Shown: piece by piece, positions 33,901 to 42,264 of the stretch
How the letters are laid out: every line of letters begins with the position of its first letter
Numbering within the stretch: the first letter of the stretch is position 1
Source of the DNA: Bacteroidaceae bacterium
Lineage (GTDB): Bacteria > Bacteroidota > Bacteroidia > Bacteroidales > Bacteroidaceae
DNA length: 46,578 bases
Reading direction: 5' to 3'
Assembly: GCA_017379075.1 (NCBI GenBank)
Contig: JAFNXL010000018.1
Span: 1 to 46,578, forward strand
Program-made: the position numbers and the translations under genes
Notes under the pieces: generated by a model
What the model saw: only the letters and a program-made list of their open reading frames with translations
Told to the model about the DNA's origin: nothing
The model's database searches: none

Positions 33901-33974
33901 TGGGTACGCTTGTCAGCCTGTTTGTCATTCCTTTGATCTATTGGTTCATTTATCGTAAAAATGAGAAAGCATGA
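30903..33974 (+). CDS. RND efflux permease 1 (AcrB/HAE family)
   Basis: Inner-membrane proton-driven exporter of 1023 residues, with the twelve-helix, two-porter-domain layout (MIKFLIRRPIAVLMAF at the N-terminus, long periplasmic loops, helix clusters at about 335-530 and 850-1015). In TM4 the AcrB pair Asp407-Asp408 is replaced by Ile-Asp (GMMIDNSIIV, Asp405). In TM10 the AcrB Lys940 position is Asn928 (VVNDSILKLD). The proton relay must therefore differ from AcrB, though one Asp is kept. Stop and start of the next gene overlap by four bases. Substrate unknown. Confidence 0.9.
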   Translation: MIKFLIRRPIAVLMAFTACFIIGVVTYFTLPVSLLPDIAIPQITVQVSGENSSARELENTVVAPVRRQLLQVAGLHEIESETRDGAGIIRMAFDFGVNTDLAFIEVNEKIDAAMNRLPKETERPKAIKASATDIPVLYLNMTLKNARPYEEMDEQQFLTLCELADNVVKRRIEQLPEVAMADVTGIPGRMLQIVPDQEKLAVTGITIADIENALAANNVEPGSMLVRDGYYEYNIRIATLLRTPEDVAHIYIRKGERLMQLKDLCRVAVVPQKEHGQSVAGGKRAVTLAIIKQSDENMDHMKAKLKETTDHFSTLYPEIDFEVCRNQTELLDYTISNLKDNFTIGFLLIFIVAIYFLGDVRSPVVIGLTMTVSVVVTFALFYLFGVSLNIISLSGLILAVGMMIDNSIIVTENISQYRERGYSLRRSCVAGTTEVITPMLSSSLTTVAVFVPLIFMSGIAGAIFMDQAFSIAAGLLVSYITGIMLLPVLYLLFYRVGIHGKGLLTRQFDNSRKNGWLERAYDAGIRWVFSHKALSVGMTLATLPLCVFLFFQIEKERMPEIEQNELVMRIEWNEHIHVEENRRRVDDLMKRMEQRVAEHTAYVGMQDYILNGGSELSATEAELYFKTEEAAGIAPLQEALEKEVRTRYPLAVLTFSPPETIFEKLFVTGEADVVAQLRPENRSQAPDPAVLQQLEEDIAERTGMAAEGIAFRNQMNIVVDRERLLLYNVSYNELTRVLRTAFKENKVSTLRSYQQYLPIGIAGEERSINEILQKTLVQALPDGKGETSYVPLNRLVKVVPSEDLKSITAGKNGEYIPMRFFDVDNAPRLMADVEQAVKAAEGWETDFAGSYFSNRKMIGELTVILFVSILLMYFILCAQFESFVQPLIVLVEIPIDVAFALASLWIFGHTLNLMSAIGIIVTCGIVVNDSILKLDSINELRKAGTPLLEAIHTAGVRRLRPIIMTSLTTIMAMVPLLFSSDMGSALQKPLAIAMIGSMLLGTLVSLFVIPLIYWFIYRKNEKA

Positions 33975-35458
33975 AGGTTTTATATTTTTCTATAATATGT
34001 CTGTGCCTGTCCGTATCAACGACTGAGGCGCAAAACATGGTGAAACTTGACTTGAAACGCACCATTGAGTTGGCCAACGACAGTTCGCTGGCGGCGTTCC
34101 GCAACCAGAACATGTACTTGTCGGGCTATTGGGCGTACCGAACCTACAGGGCAAACCGTCTGCCCAGCCTGACACTGAATCTGATGCCGGCGCAATACTA
34201 CCGCTATATCACCCAACGTTACGACTCGAACACGGACACGGACGTGTACCGCGAACAGCAGATGTTCAGTGCCGGGGGAGGATTGAGCATACAGCAGAAC
34301 TTTGACCTGACGGGAGGTACGTTCTACGTAGAGTCGGACCTGGAATATCTGCGCAACTTCGGTGAGACGAAGTCGACCCAGTTTGCCAGCGTGCCGTTCC
34401 GGGTGGGATATTCGCAAAGCCTGTTGGGCTATAATCCTTTCCGTTGGGAACGCCGGATTGAACCGTTGAAGTTTGAGCGGGTGAAGAAGGACTTTATCCG
34501 CAATACGGAAGTGGTGTCCGAAGAGGCGGTAGGCCATTTCTTCAATCTGGCGATGGCGCAGGCCGACTATCAGCTGGCCAAGGAGAATGTGGTGTCTTCG
34601 GACACGCTGTACAGCATTGGGCAGCAGCGCCACAAGATTGCGGCCATATCCAGGGCGGACCTGCTGACCCTGCAACTGGACAAGGTGAACGCACGCAACA
34701 CACTGGAGAATGCGCAGATTGCCTTGAAGCGGGCGATGTTTGCCCTGGCCTCGTACCTTAACATGGACAAGGACACGCACATTGAACTGGAGATTCCGGG
34801 CCGGCCGTACGCGATGGAAATCCCGATTGACGAGGCGCTGGAAAAGGCAAGAATGAACAATCCGGGTTTTCTGCAGCAGAAACAGCATATCCTGGAAGCG
34901 GAAAGGGATGTGGACAGGACAAGGATGGAGTCGATTCTGAACGCAAGCGTGAATGCCAGTGTGGGCTTCAACCAGGTTGCGGACCGGTTCGGGAACGCTT
35001 ACCACAAACCGCTGCAACAGGACCTGGTAAACGTGAGCGTATCCATCCCATTGGTAGACTGGGGCGTAAGGAAGGGAAGGTACAACATGGCGAAGAACAA
35101 CCTGAACGTGGCGAAGATTGCCGCCCGGCAGGAAGAGGTGAGCCTGATGGAGGAAGTGACCATGACGGTAAGCGACTTCAACATCCAACACCGGCTGATT
35201 GCCAGTGCCGAAGAGGCGCTTGACCTGGCAGTGACGGCCTATCACCAGACACGCCAGCGCTTTATCATCGGAAAGGCGGATGTGAACAGTCTGACATTGG
35301 CCTTGAACCGCCAGCAACAGGCGCAGAAGAATTATATTTCGGCCTTGCAGAACTATTGGCTGAACTATTACAAGATACGCCGGCTGACCTTGCATGATTT
35401 TGGAAGAGGGCTGTCTCTTTCTGACGGGTTTGACTTTGAACATGGCATACTGAGATGA
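33971..35458 (+). CDS. Outer-membrane efflux channel (TolC family)
   Basis: Outer-membrane factor of 495 residues with a signal peptide (MKVLYFSIICLCLSVSTTEA) and no lipobox. It shows the two repeated coiled-coil halves of TolC-type proteins: LDLKRTIELANDSSLAAF...NLTGGTFY-like barrel strands, and a second half around IDEALEKARMNNPGFLQQKQHILEAERDVDRTRME and VDWGVRKGRYNMAKNNLNVAK. It lies between the two permease genes with ATGA overlaps on both sides, so translation is coupled. It should form the exit duct for both permeases and the adaptor encoded at 29766. Confidence 0.9.
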   Translation: MKVLYFSIICLCLSVSTTEAQNMVKLDLKRTIELANDSSLAAFRNQNMYLSGYWAYRTYRANRLPSLTLNLMPAQYYRYITQRYDSNTDTDVYREQQMFSAGGGLSIQQNFDLTGGTFYVESDLEYLRNFGETKSTQFASVPFRVGYSQSLLGYNPFRWERRIEPLKFERVKKDFIRNTEVVSEEAVGHFFNLAMAQADYQLAKENVVSSDTLYSIGQQRHKIAAISRADLLTLQLDKVNARNTLENAQIALKRAMFALASYLNMDKDTHIELEIPGRPYAMEIPIDEALEKARMNNPGFLQQKQHILEAERDVDRTRMESILNASVNASVGFNQVADRFGNAYHKPLQQDLVNVSVSIPLVDWGVRKGRYNMAKNNLNVAKIAARQEEVSLMEEVTMTVSDFNIQHRLIASAEEALDLAVTAYHQTRQRFIIGKADVNSLTLALNRQQQAQKNYISALQNYWLNYYKIRRLTLHDFGRGLSLSDGFDFEHGILR

Positions 35459-38400
35459 ACAAGATCCGTACCTTTTCGCCCTTTACGCTGATTGTGGCAT
35501 TCGTCTGTCTGTCACTGGTGGGCCTGGCGCTGCTGCCGCAGTTGCCGGTCAAGCTGTCGCCCTCGCACACCTTGCCCCGACTGACGGTTTCGTTCACCAT
35601 GCCGGGCAACGCTTCCCGTGTCATTGAAGCAGAGGTGACAAGCCGGCTGGAAGCGATGCTGACCCGTGTGAAGGGGGTGAAGAACGTCAATTCCACTTCG
35701 GACAACGGCAGCGGAAGCATCACGTTGGAACTGGACAAGCATGCGGACATGGAGACGGCACGCTTTGAGGTGTCTGCCATTGTGCGCCAGGCGTGGTCGC
35801 AACTGCCCGAAGGGGTGAGCTATCCGCAAATCCGTGCCAACCGTTCCAACGAAAGGGCTTCGCGTCCCTTCATCACCTATACGCTGAACGCTCCGGCCAG
35901 TCCAGTCTTTATACAACGGTATGCCGAGGAGCACATCAAACCAGTGGTGGGGCAATTGAAGGGAATATATAAAGTGGACCTGAGGGGAGCGACACCCATG
36001 GAGTGGCGGCTGGAGTATGACAATGTCCAGTTGGAACGCTTGGGCATCACCTTGCCTGACATACAGGCGGCCATTGCCCGGCATTATGAAAAGGAGTTTC
36101 TGGGAATCTGTCCCGTGACGAAGGGAGCCGGAGACAAGGAGTGGATACGACTTGTCCGCACAGCAACCGGCAAGGAGACGGAGTTTCATCCGGAAGAAAT
36201 CCTGTTGGAAGCGGCTGACGGTACACTTATAGGTCTGGAAAAGCTTATCCGTGTGACCCATGAAGAAGCCGCACCCACCAGCTATTACCGTATCAACGGA
36301 TTGAACTCCATCTATATGAATGTGACGGCCGAGGAGACCGCCAACCAACTGGAACTGGCCAAGGAGGTGAGACAGACAATGTGGAAACTGCAACAGAAGA
36401 TGCCGCCCGGATATGAGGTGCATATCAGCTACGACGCCACGGAGCATATACAGAAGGAGTTGGACAAGATTTATTTCCGTACGGGGCTGACGGTGCTGAT
36501 TCTTTTGCTCTTTGTGGCGCTGATTACCTGGAACCTGCGGTATCTGTTGCTGATAGTGACCAGCCTGTCGGTCAATCTGGCCATCGCCTTTATTTTCTAT
36601 TATCTGTTCGGTCTGGAAATGCAACTCTATTCGCTGGCCGGCATCACCATCTCGCTGAATCTGGTGATAGACAATACCATTGTGATGGCAGACCACATCC
36701 GCAGAAAGCATAACCTTGAGGCGTTCATGGCCGTGCTGGCGGCCACCCTGACCACGGTGGGCGCCTTGGCCATCATCTTCTTCCTTGATGACAAATTAAG
36801 ACTCGATTTGCAGGACTTTGCGGCGGTGGTGATCATCAATTTGCTGGTGTCGCTTTTCGTGGCTCTTTTCTTTGTGCCGGCCATGATTCAGAAGATTGGG
36901 ATTGAAGGCGAGAAGAAAAAGACATGGGGAATGGGGTTGAAACGCAAGGCTGTGGTCTTTACGCGTCTGTATGTGCGTTGGATCGGATGGCTTTGCCGGC
37001 ATAAGGCGTTGGCTTGTGTGTTATTGGTGCTGGCCTTCGGTTTGCCGGTGTTCCTATTGCCGGAAAAGATAGAGGGCGAAGGGCGCATGGCCGCCTATTA
37101 TAATAAGGTGTTTGACCACACCACATACAAGGAGAAGGTCAAGCCCATTGTGGACAAGGTTTTGGGTGGCAGCCTGCGTTTGTTTGTGGAAGAGGTGTAC
37201 GAGGGCAGCTACTTTAATCGGGGCGAGGGAGAAACGGTGCTTTCGGTATATGCTTCCTTGCCGAACGGCAGCACGCTGGAGCAAATGAACACGCTGGTCA
37301 AGAAGATGGAGACATTCTTGAGCGAATACAAGGAAATCAAGCAGTTTCAGACCTCCATCTACAATCCCCGTGAGGCCACCATACGGATATTCTTCACCAA
37401 AGAGAACCAGTGGGGCAGTTTTCCTTATGTGCTGAAGGAAAAGGTTATTGGCCGTGCGTTGGATTTGGGCGGTGGCTCCTGGCAGGTATATGGTTTGCAA
37501 GACAAAGGCTTCAGCAACGTCACACAGGAACATGCCGGCCAGCTCCGGGTGAAGATGTATGGTTATAACTATGACGAACTGGCGCATTGGGGCGACAGCC
37601 TGAAGAGAAAGTTGCTTGGACGCCGCCGCATCAAGGAGGTGACGGTTAATTCGGAATTCTCTTATTTCAAGGACGACTACAGCGAGTTCTTCCTGGACCT
37701 GGACAAACATCGGATGGCGAAGGAGAACATTACGGGCATGCAGCTGTTCAATGCCTTACGGCCCGTATTCGGTCGGAACATCTCATGCGTAGGCATTGTG
37801 TATGACGGCCAATCCGAAATGTTAAAGCTAACCTCGCGACAGAGTGATGAATATGATGTATGGAGCCTGGCGAATATCCCGTTCAGGATAAACGGCAATT
37901 CTTACAAGTTGGCCGACTTTGCAAGGGTGGAGAAGGGCTTGTCTCCCCAACGGGTGGCGAAGGAGAACCAGCAATATCGCCTGTGCCTGCAATATGAATA
38001 CATCGGTTCGGGCAGTCAGGGGCGGAGGCTTTTGAAGAAGGATTTGGAGGAGTTCAATGCCGCGTTGCCGATGGGTTATGTGGCCGAAGACGCGCAGGAG
38101 GAATGGTCGTGGGGCGAGAAGGACAACCGGCAGTATGCCCTGCTGCTGATTGTCATAGCCATCATCTTCTTTACCACCAGCATTCTGTTCAACTCACTGA
38201 AGCAGCCTTTGGCCATCATCTTCGTCATTCCTATTTCATATATAGGGGTGTTCCTTACGTTCTGGTTGTTCAAACTGAACTTTGACCAAGGGGGATTCGC
38301 CTCGTTCGTGCTCTTGTGCGGCATCACAGTCAATGCCAGCATCTATATTCTGAATGAGTATAATGCTGTGTGCCGTCGTTTTCCGCATCGGATGCCTGTC

Positions 38401-38613
38401 CGTGCTTTTGTAAAGGCGTGGAATGCCAAGGTTATGCCCATCTTCCTGACGGTAGTTTCAACGATCCTGGGTTTCGTGCCGTTTATGATGGGAACGGACA
38501 AGGACGCATTCTGGTTCCCTTTGGCTGCCGGTACAATAGGCGGATTGTTGATGTCTGTAATAGGCATCTTCATCTATTTGCCCGTTTTTACATTAAAAGC
38601 GCGTGAGCGATGA
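35455..38613 (+). CDS. RND efflux permease 2 (AcrB/HAE family)
   Basis: Second proton-driven permease, 1052 residues, same fold as permease 1 but clearly divergent. TM4 has a single Asp (NLVIDNTIVMADHI, Asp406). TM10 has Asn at 960 (ITVNASIYILNEYN) in place of AcrB Lys940. As the partner of permease 1 it may form a mixed trimer, as MdtB and MdtC do, or act alone; the sequence does not decide this. It is the last gene of the operon. Its stop codon TGA (38611-38613) is the second unit of a heptamer array, and the final Arg-Glu-Arg codons come from the first unit. Confidence 0.9.
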   Translation: MNKIRTFSPFTLIVAFVCLSLVGLALLPQLPVKLSPSHTLPRLTVSFTMPGNASRVIEAEVTSRLEAMLTRVKGVKNVNSTSDNGSGSITLELDKHADMETARFEVSAIVRQAWSQLPEGVSYPQIRANRSNERASRPFITYTLNAPASPVFIQRYAEEHIKPVVGQLKGIYKVDLRGATPMEWRLEYDNVQLERLGITLPDIQAAIARHYEKEFLGICPVTKGAGDKEWIRLVRTATGKETEFHPEEILLEAADGTLIGLEKLIRVTHEEAAPTSYYRINGLNSIYMNVTAEETANQLELAKEVRQTMWKLQQKMPPGYEVHISYDATEHIQKELDKIYFRTGLTVLILLLFVALITWNLRYLLLIVTSLSVNLAIAFIFYYLFGLEMQLYSLAGITISLNLVIDNTIVMADHIRRKHNLEAFMAVLAATLTTVGALAIIFFLDDKLRLDLQDFAAVVIINLLVSLFVALFFVPAMIQKIGIEGEKKKTWGMGLKRKAVVFTRLYVRWIGWLCRHKALACVLLVLAFGLPVFLLPEKIEGEGRMAAYYNKVFDHTTYKEKVKPIVDKVLGGSLRLFVEEVYEGSYFNRGEGETVLSVYASLPNGSTLEQMNTLVKKMETFLSEYKEIKQFQTSIYNPREATIRIFFTKENQWGSFPYVLKEKVIGRALDLGGGSWQVYGLQDKGFSNVTQEHAGQLRVKMYGYNYDELAHWGDSLKRKLLGRRRIKEVTVNSEFSYFKDDYSEFFLDLDKHRMAKENITGMQLFNALRPVFGRNISCVGIVYDGQSEMLKLTSRQSDEYDVWSLANIPFRINGNSYKLADFARVEKGLSPQRVAKENQQYRLCLQYEYIGSGSQGRRLLKKDLEEFNAALPMGYVAEDAQEEWSWGEKDNRQYALLLIVIAIIFFTTSILFNSLKQPLAIIFVIPISYIGVFLTFWLFKLNFDQGGFASFVLLCGITVNASIYILNEYNAVCRRFPHRMPVRAFVKAWNAKVMPIFLTVVSTILGFVPFMMGTDKDAFWFPLAAGTIGGLLMSVIGIFIYLPVFTLKARER

Positions 38614-38638
38614 GCGATGAGCTGTGAGCTGTGAGTTT
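38604..38638 (+). repeat. Heptamer array (TGAGCNN), five units, spanning the permease 2 stop codon
   Basis: TGAGC/TGAGT starts at 38604, 38611, 38618, 38625 and 38632, an exact 7-bp period. The second unit supplies the stop codon of the permease gene, and the array runs downstream in the gene's reading direction. Confidence 0.93.
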
Positions 38639-38650
38639 TATGACAAAAGA

Positions 38651-38942
38651 ACATAAGTATTGAATTGGATTCCCCAAAATGAGTGTAGAAATAACAAGAA
38701 CCTCCCAAAGTCATCCTGAACTTGTTTAACGTTGTTCAATTTGCTCACGCTCGGCATAGTTCAAGCAAGCTTGGCTCTGCTCTCGCTCAATCACAAATTT
38801 CAGGAGTTCACCGAGGGAAGGGGGTAAGTAAAGGCTCGCAGTGAGATGCTGAAACGAGTTATTCGCCTTCGCTCATCGAGAACATCTTTAATTACATAAG
38901 GTATGGTCAGCATGACCGTCTCTTTGGGTTGTTATATAGAAG
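38651..38942. mobile_element. ~295-bp noncoding repeat element, copy 2, core inverted relative to copy 1
   Basis: This 292-bp copy matches 26873-27169 in both flanks in the same orientation. Its 90-bp core (38715-38804, CCTGAACTTG...AAATTTCAGG) matches the core of copy 1 as the reverse complement, at roughly 80% identity by eye. AGAACATAAG occurs at both outer edges (38649-38658 and 38941-38950), which could be a target duplication. Confidence 0.87.
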
Positions 38943-38973
38943 AACATAAGAGACATATTTTAAGCAATGAGCA

Positions 38974-39032
38974 ACGTCCCTACCCTCTCATTACTCACAA
39001 CTCACCGCTCACCGCTCATCGCTCACTACTCT
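38974..39032 (-). repeat. Heptamer array (TGAGCNN on minus strand), about seven units, spanning the FAD oxidoreductase stop codon
   Basis: Top-strand NCTCA recurs at 38986, 38993, 39000, 39007, 39014 and 39021, with a degenerate unit at 39028. The stop codon of the minus-strand gene (39016-39018) is in the 39014 unit. The far end is ACGTCCCTAC (38974-38983), as at 1031-1040, with the same two-base spacing. Confidence 0.92.
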
Positions 39033-40884
39033 TCTTGTATGTGGGCCAGTTCCCGCCCAGGTTGTAGAGCTGGTTGTTGGGCAGACCGGGCTTTCCGGCT
39101 CCTTTCTCCATAAGAGATTTCAGACTGTCCAGATGTGTGGTGTAGATGTCGCGTGGCAGGACTTTGTGGCGGGCGCACAGGCTGGCGGCAAGACCCACAA
39201 CCTCGCCCATCATTCCGGTGGTACGCATCACGCGCACGGTTCCCAAACCGATGTGGGTTACGCTGATGTTGCGACCTGCCATGAAGAGGTTGTTTACGTT
39301 GCGGGAGTAGAGGCATCGGTAGGGCACGGCATAGGGGTTGGTCTTTCCGTGGGTACAGATGGATTTGAATTCGTTCCCAGGAAAATGCTTTGAATTTTTC
39401 GGGTCGGGATAGTGCAGGTCTATGCTCCAGGTGGTAGTAAAGGAGGCATCGGGGTATTTTACCTCGTGTATGAGATCGTTTTCCGTGAGGACATGGTCGC
39501 CCAACAAGCGTCTCGACTCTCGCTTTCCTGCAATGTAGGCCACCCATCCCAGCTTTCGGTTCCTGTATTCGCTGTTGTTGGCCAGACGGTTCTTGAGATG
39601 GCTCCAGTTGGAGTAGACCACCATAAGCCCGTAATCGCGTATGCGTTCAAATTCCTTGCATTGGTCGCGGTTCATGCCGGTTTCCCATGTCCATTCGCCC
39701 ATCTTCACCTTCTGGCAACTTTGGTCTGAGAAGTTTACACCGTACTCGAACACCGGGAAGGCGCATGCCGAACTGTCTTCCACAGAATACCACTGGACGG
39801 ATGCGCCCATAGTCATCTTGTCCCCATTTTGCGGAGCGGACGGCTCGTTGTATTCGTTGCGTCCCTCTCGCCCCATGGCAAAGTCGGCTCCAGCCAGATA
39901 ACCTACGGTGCCATCGCCGGTGCAGTCGGAATAGATTGGGGCCTGGAATCGGACAATCTCACCGCTCTCAATGTGTCTGGCATATACCGCGATGATCTTT
40001 CCGTTGCGGCAGTCGGTCTTGTAAACGCGATATGAGGGATAGAGGTCCAGATGTTCCTTTTCCGCCTCCAGAAAGGCACGCTTCTTCTCGTCTTCGTAGA
40101 ATTCGGCAGGTTGGGCGTTGCCAATCCGTAGTGGTCCGAACTCCTTTATCATGTTTCCCAGGTTGGGATAAGGCTCCATCTCAATGTGTCCGCCAAGATG
40201 GACGCGGGTTTCGGAACTGTTGCATCCACCCCAGATGGGACGGTCGTTGATGAGCGCCACCTTTATGCCCATGCGTGCGGCGGCCACTGAAGCGCAGATG
40301 CCGGCAATGCCTCCACCCACCACTACAAAGTCGTACTCCACACGCCGGACGCGGCTCTTGTCGTATCGTTGTCGGAAGGTTTCCAATGCTCCGTCCTCTG
40401 TGGGTGGAATGTCATCCTTGTCTGTGGTGAACCAGAGGGCATCGCAACGGCCGTCAAAGCCTGTGAGGTCGTGCAGGCAGACTTCAGCTTCCTTGTCCAC
40501 CGTAGCCGTGCCGGCATATTGCCACATCCAACGGTTTCCGGTGTGCCCCATCGTTTGCTGCAAAGGCTTGCCGTCAATGCTGAGGGTGAATCTGCCCGGT
40601 CCTTCCTGTTCGGACCAGGGAGAGGTCCAATTGAACGTGCGTACATAAATGTGGTATGTCCCTTTGCGCGGAAAATGTACCCGTGTGGAAGCGTCTTCCA
40701 CGGGGTTTCCCATTCCGTGTGCAATCAGATAGGGCGATCCCATTTCAAACGTAAACTGCTGGTCGACGTTCCATCCGCCTTTCCGGACAAAGCTTTCCGC
40801 CTCAATCCACACACGGGCGGGACGGGCTGTAAGGGTAAGGAAGTAGCAAAGAAAAACGACAAGGGCAAGGAAAATCTTCTTCAT
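39016..40884 (-). CDS. Secreted FAD-dependent oxidoreductase with N-terminal galactose-binding-like domain
   Basis: Exported flavoenzyme of 622 residues. The signal peptide is MKKIFLALVVFLCYFLTLTA. Residues about 22-155 look like a beta-sandwich carbohydrate-binding domain (VWIEAESF... GTYHIYVRTFNWT ... RFTLSIDGKPL). The FAD-binding Rossmann motif is VVGGGIAGICASVAAARMG (about 189-207), followed by IWGGCNSSETRVHLGG. The C-terminal part has NLFMAGRNISVTHIGLGTVRVMRTTGMMGEVVG, typical of the FAD_oxidored family of Bacteroidetes and Planctomycetes polysaccharide loci. It probably oxidises a sugar or glycoside; substrate unknown. It lies 25 bp behind the metallo-beta-lactamase-fold gene. Its last codons and stop lie in a heptamer array. 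Confidence 0.82.
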   Translation of the reverse strand: MKKIFLALVVFLCYFLTLTARPARVWIEAESFVRKGGWNVDQQFTFEMGSPYLIAHGMGNPVEDASTRVHFPRKGTYHIYVRTFNWTSPWSEQEGPGRFTLSIDGKPLQQTMGHTGNRWMWQYAGTATVDKEAEVCLHDLTGFDGRCDALWFTTDKDDIPPTEDGALETFRQRYDKSRVRRVEYDFVVVGGGIAGICASVAAARMGIKVALINDRPIWGGCNSSETRVHLGGHIEMEPYPNLGNMIKEFGPLRIGNAQPAEFYEDEKKRAFLEAEKEHLDLYPSYRVYKTDCRNGKIIAVYARHIESGEIVRFQAPIYSDCTGDGTVGYLAGADFAMGREGRNEYNEPSAPQNGDKMTMGASVQWYSVEDSSACAFPVFEYGVNFSDQSCQKVKMGEWTWETGMNRDQCKEFERIRDYGLMVVYSNWSHLKNRLANNSEYRNRKLGWVAYIAGKRESRRLLGDHVLTENDLIHEVKYPDASFTTTWSIDLHYPDPKNSKHFPGNEFKSICTHGKTNPYAVPYRCLYSRNVNNLFMAGRNISVTHIGLGTVRVMRTTGMMGEVVGLAASLCARHKVLPRDIYTTHLDSLKSLMEKGAGKPGLPNNQLYNLGGNWPTYKKSSER

Positions 40885-40909
40885 ATAGTAGCGTATATGC
40901 GTTTAGCGG

Positions 40910-42184
40910 TTAAAGTCCGGGGTGTCCTTTGCTTTGGAAAGGACCGTAGACCTTCTGTATAATCATGTCTTCGTTCTCGGCAGAAAGGCGGTAGATCTTG
41001 TACTTCCGTCCCTTGTCGTACACCTTAATGACAATGTGCCCATCATGAGGACAGGTCTTCTGCATCCATTCCTCGGCGGCAAACTTCTGGCGTGCGGGTG
41101 CCACAATGTATTGCGACAGCACCAGGGTGGGGTGGGCATTGCGGAGGGTTGTGCCGGTGGTTTCCTCCTGCTGCAGCATCCGTTTGATGATGCCCTCCTG
41201 GGTGTGGAACTGGTCCCAAACCGGTATGACGTAGGCTTGTGCGTGGACATGGCTGAGGAATCCGGGGTGCATGGCGTCCTTGTAGGCGTGGTGGTTGCAT
41301 TTGCATACGTCCACTTCGCCACAGGCTTCTCCCGTTTTTTCTTCTATATTGACAGGACTCCCCTCTGCATTGAGCACCGAACCGCTAAGGTCTCCTCCGG
41401 CAAAATAGGAGAAGGGACCGTATTGGATGCGGAAGGCTATGCTCTTGGTGTTTTCGTTTCCGCTTCCGGCAGTGTTCTTAGGATTCAGGTCGTAATAGCG
41501 TGTGGTGCCGCTTCCGTTCCACACTTCTCCGTTTGCCGCCAGATTACGGATGGAGAAGAGTGAGGCGTACTTCTTGGGACGTTTCTGCAAGGCAATCTGG
41601 TTGAGTGCGCCAACTTCAAAAGGCACTTGCTCTGCCCCATACTTCTGCTTGTGCCATTCGGCAAAATTGCGGTAGTTTTTGATGTGTGCGTCTGAAATGG
41701 GTACGGGATAGCTGTAGTCTGGGTAACCCCTGTCAATGAAATGCTTGAATTGTATGTGTTCACCCACTTCTGCAATGCCGATGAGCTTGTAGTTGGGGGT
41801 GCGGTTTTCGGTGGTGGGGGCATCAAGGGTGACAGAGCCCATGTGGTCATCGTGGAAATGTGAGACCATGAGATAGTCTACCTTGTTGCCATAAGGATTG
41901 GTGCGCAGGATGTAGCGCGACACCCATTCTCCCGCACGACGGGAAAGGTCGGGCTTGGGGTCGGTCATGGGCACTGAAGCCAGGTGGTCTCCAGTGTCAA
42001 TGAGCATGCTGGTACCATCGGGGAAGATGTAGAAGTTGGCTTCGCCCCGGCCGGTATAGATGTGATGGATGTCCATTTCCCCTTTCTTCCAACCGCGGTA
42101 TGGGGTTCCGGCTTCGTCGGTGGAACGGGCTGAGAGCATGGTGGCAAGGGAAAAGGCGAGAGTGAGGGAAAGAATGCGCTTCAT
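40910..42184 (-). CDS. Secreted metallo-beta-lactamase-fold hydrolase
   Basis: Exported protein of 424 residues with signal peptide MKRILSLTLAFSLATMLSA. The metal-binding signature HFHDDH (about 108-113, in LMVSHFHDDHMGS) and a preceding strand with GTSMLIDTGDH mark the metallo-beta-lactamase fold. Further metal ligands may be Asp in FAGGDLSG and His in KCNHHAYKD. It is larger than simple glyoxalase-type members and does not look like a true beta-lactamase. It lies between a Gfo/Idh/MocA enzyme (80 bp upstream, behind a terminator) and a FAD oxidoreductase (25 bp downstream). The reaction is unknown; a role in the same sugar-processing route is inferred from position. Confidence 0.8.
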   Translation of the reverse strand: MKRILSLTLAFSLATMLSARSTDEAGTPYRGWKKGEMDIHHIYTGRGEANFYIFPDGTSMLIDTGDHLASVPMTDPKPDLSRRAGEWVSRYILRTNPYGNKVDYLMVSHFHDDHMGSVTLDAPTTENRTPNYKLIGIAEVGEHIQFKHFIDRGYPDYSYPVPISDAHIKNYRNFAEWHKQKYGAEQVPFEVGALNQIALQKRPKKYASLFSIRNLAANGEVWNGSGTTRYYDLNPKNTAGSGNENTKSIAFRIQYGPFSYFAGGDLSGSVLNAEGSPVNIEEKTGEACGEVDVCKCNHHAYKDAMHPGFLSHVHAQAYVIPVWDQFHTQEGIIKRMLQQEETTGTTLRNAHPTLVLSQYIVAPARQKFAAEEWMQKTCPHDGHIVIKVYDKGRKYKIYRLSAENEDMIIQKVYGPFQSKGHPGL

Positions 42185-42208
42185 GGGAAATAGTTTTTGT
42201 GAAGAGGG

Positions 42209-42251
42209 AAAAAGGAGCCGGGGAGTTGCGGCTTGGGCAACTCCCGGCTCC
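42209..42251 (-). terminator. Strong Rho-independent terminator after the Gfo/Idh/MocA gene
   Basis: GGAGCCGGGGAGTTGC (42214-42229) pairs with 42237-42251 with a single bulged G and a 7-nt loop. On the minus strand the stem is followed by TTTTT (42213-42209). It should reduce read-through into the two downstream genes. Confidence 0.85.
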
Positions 42252-42264
42252 GGTTAAGGGGGTA

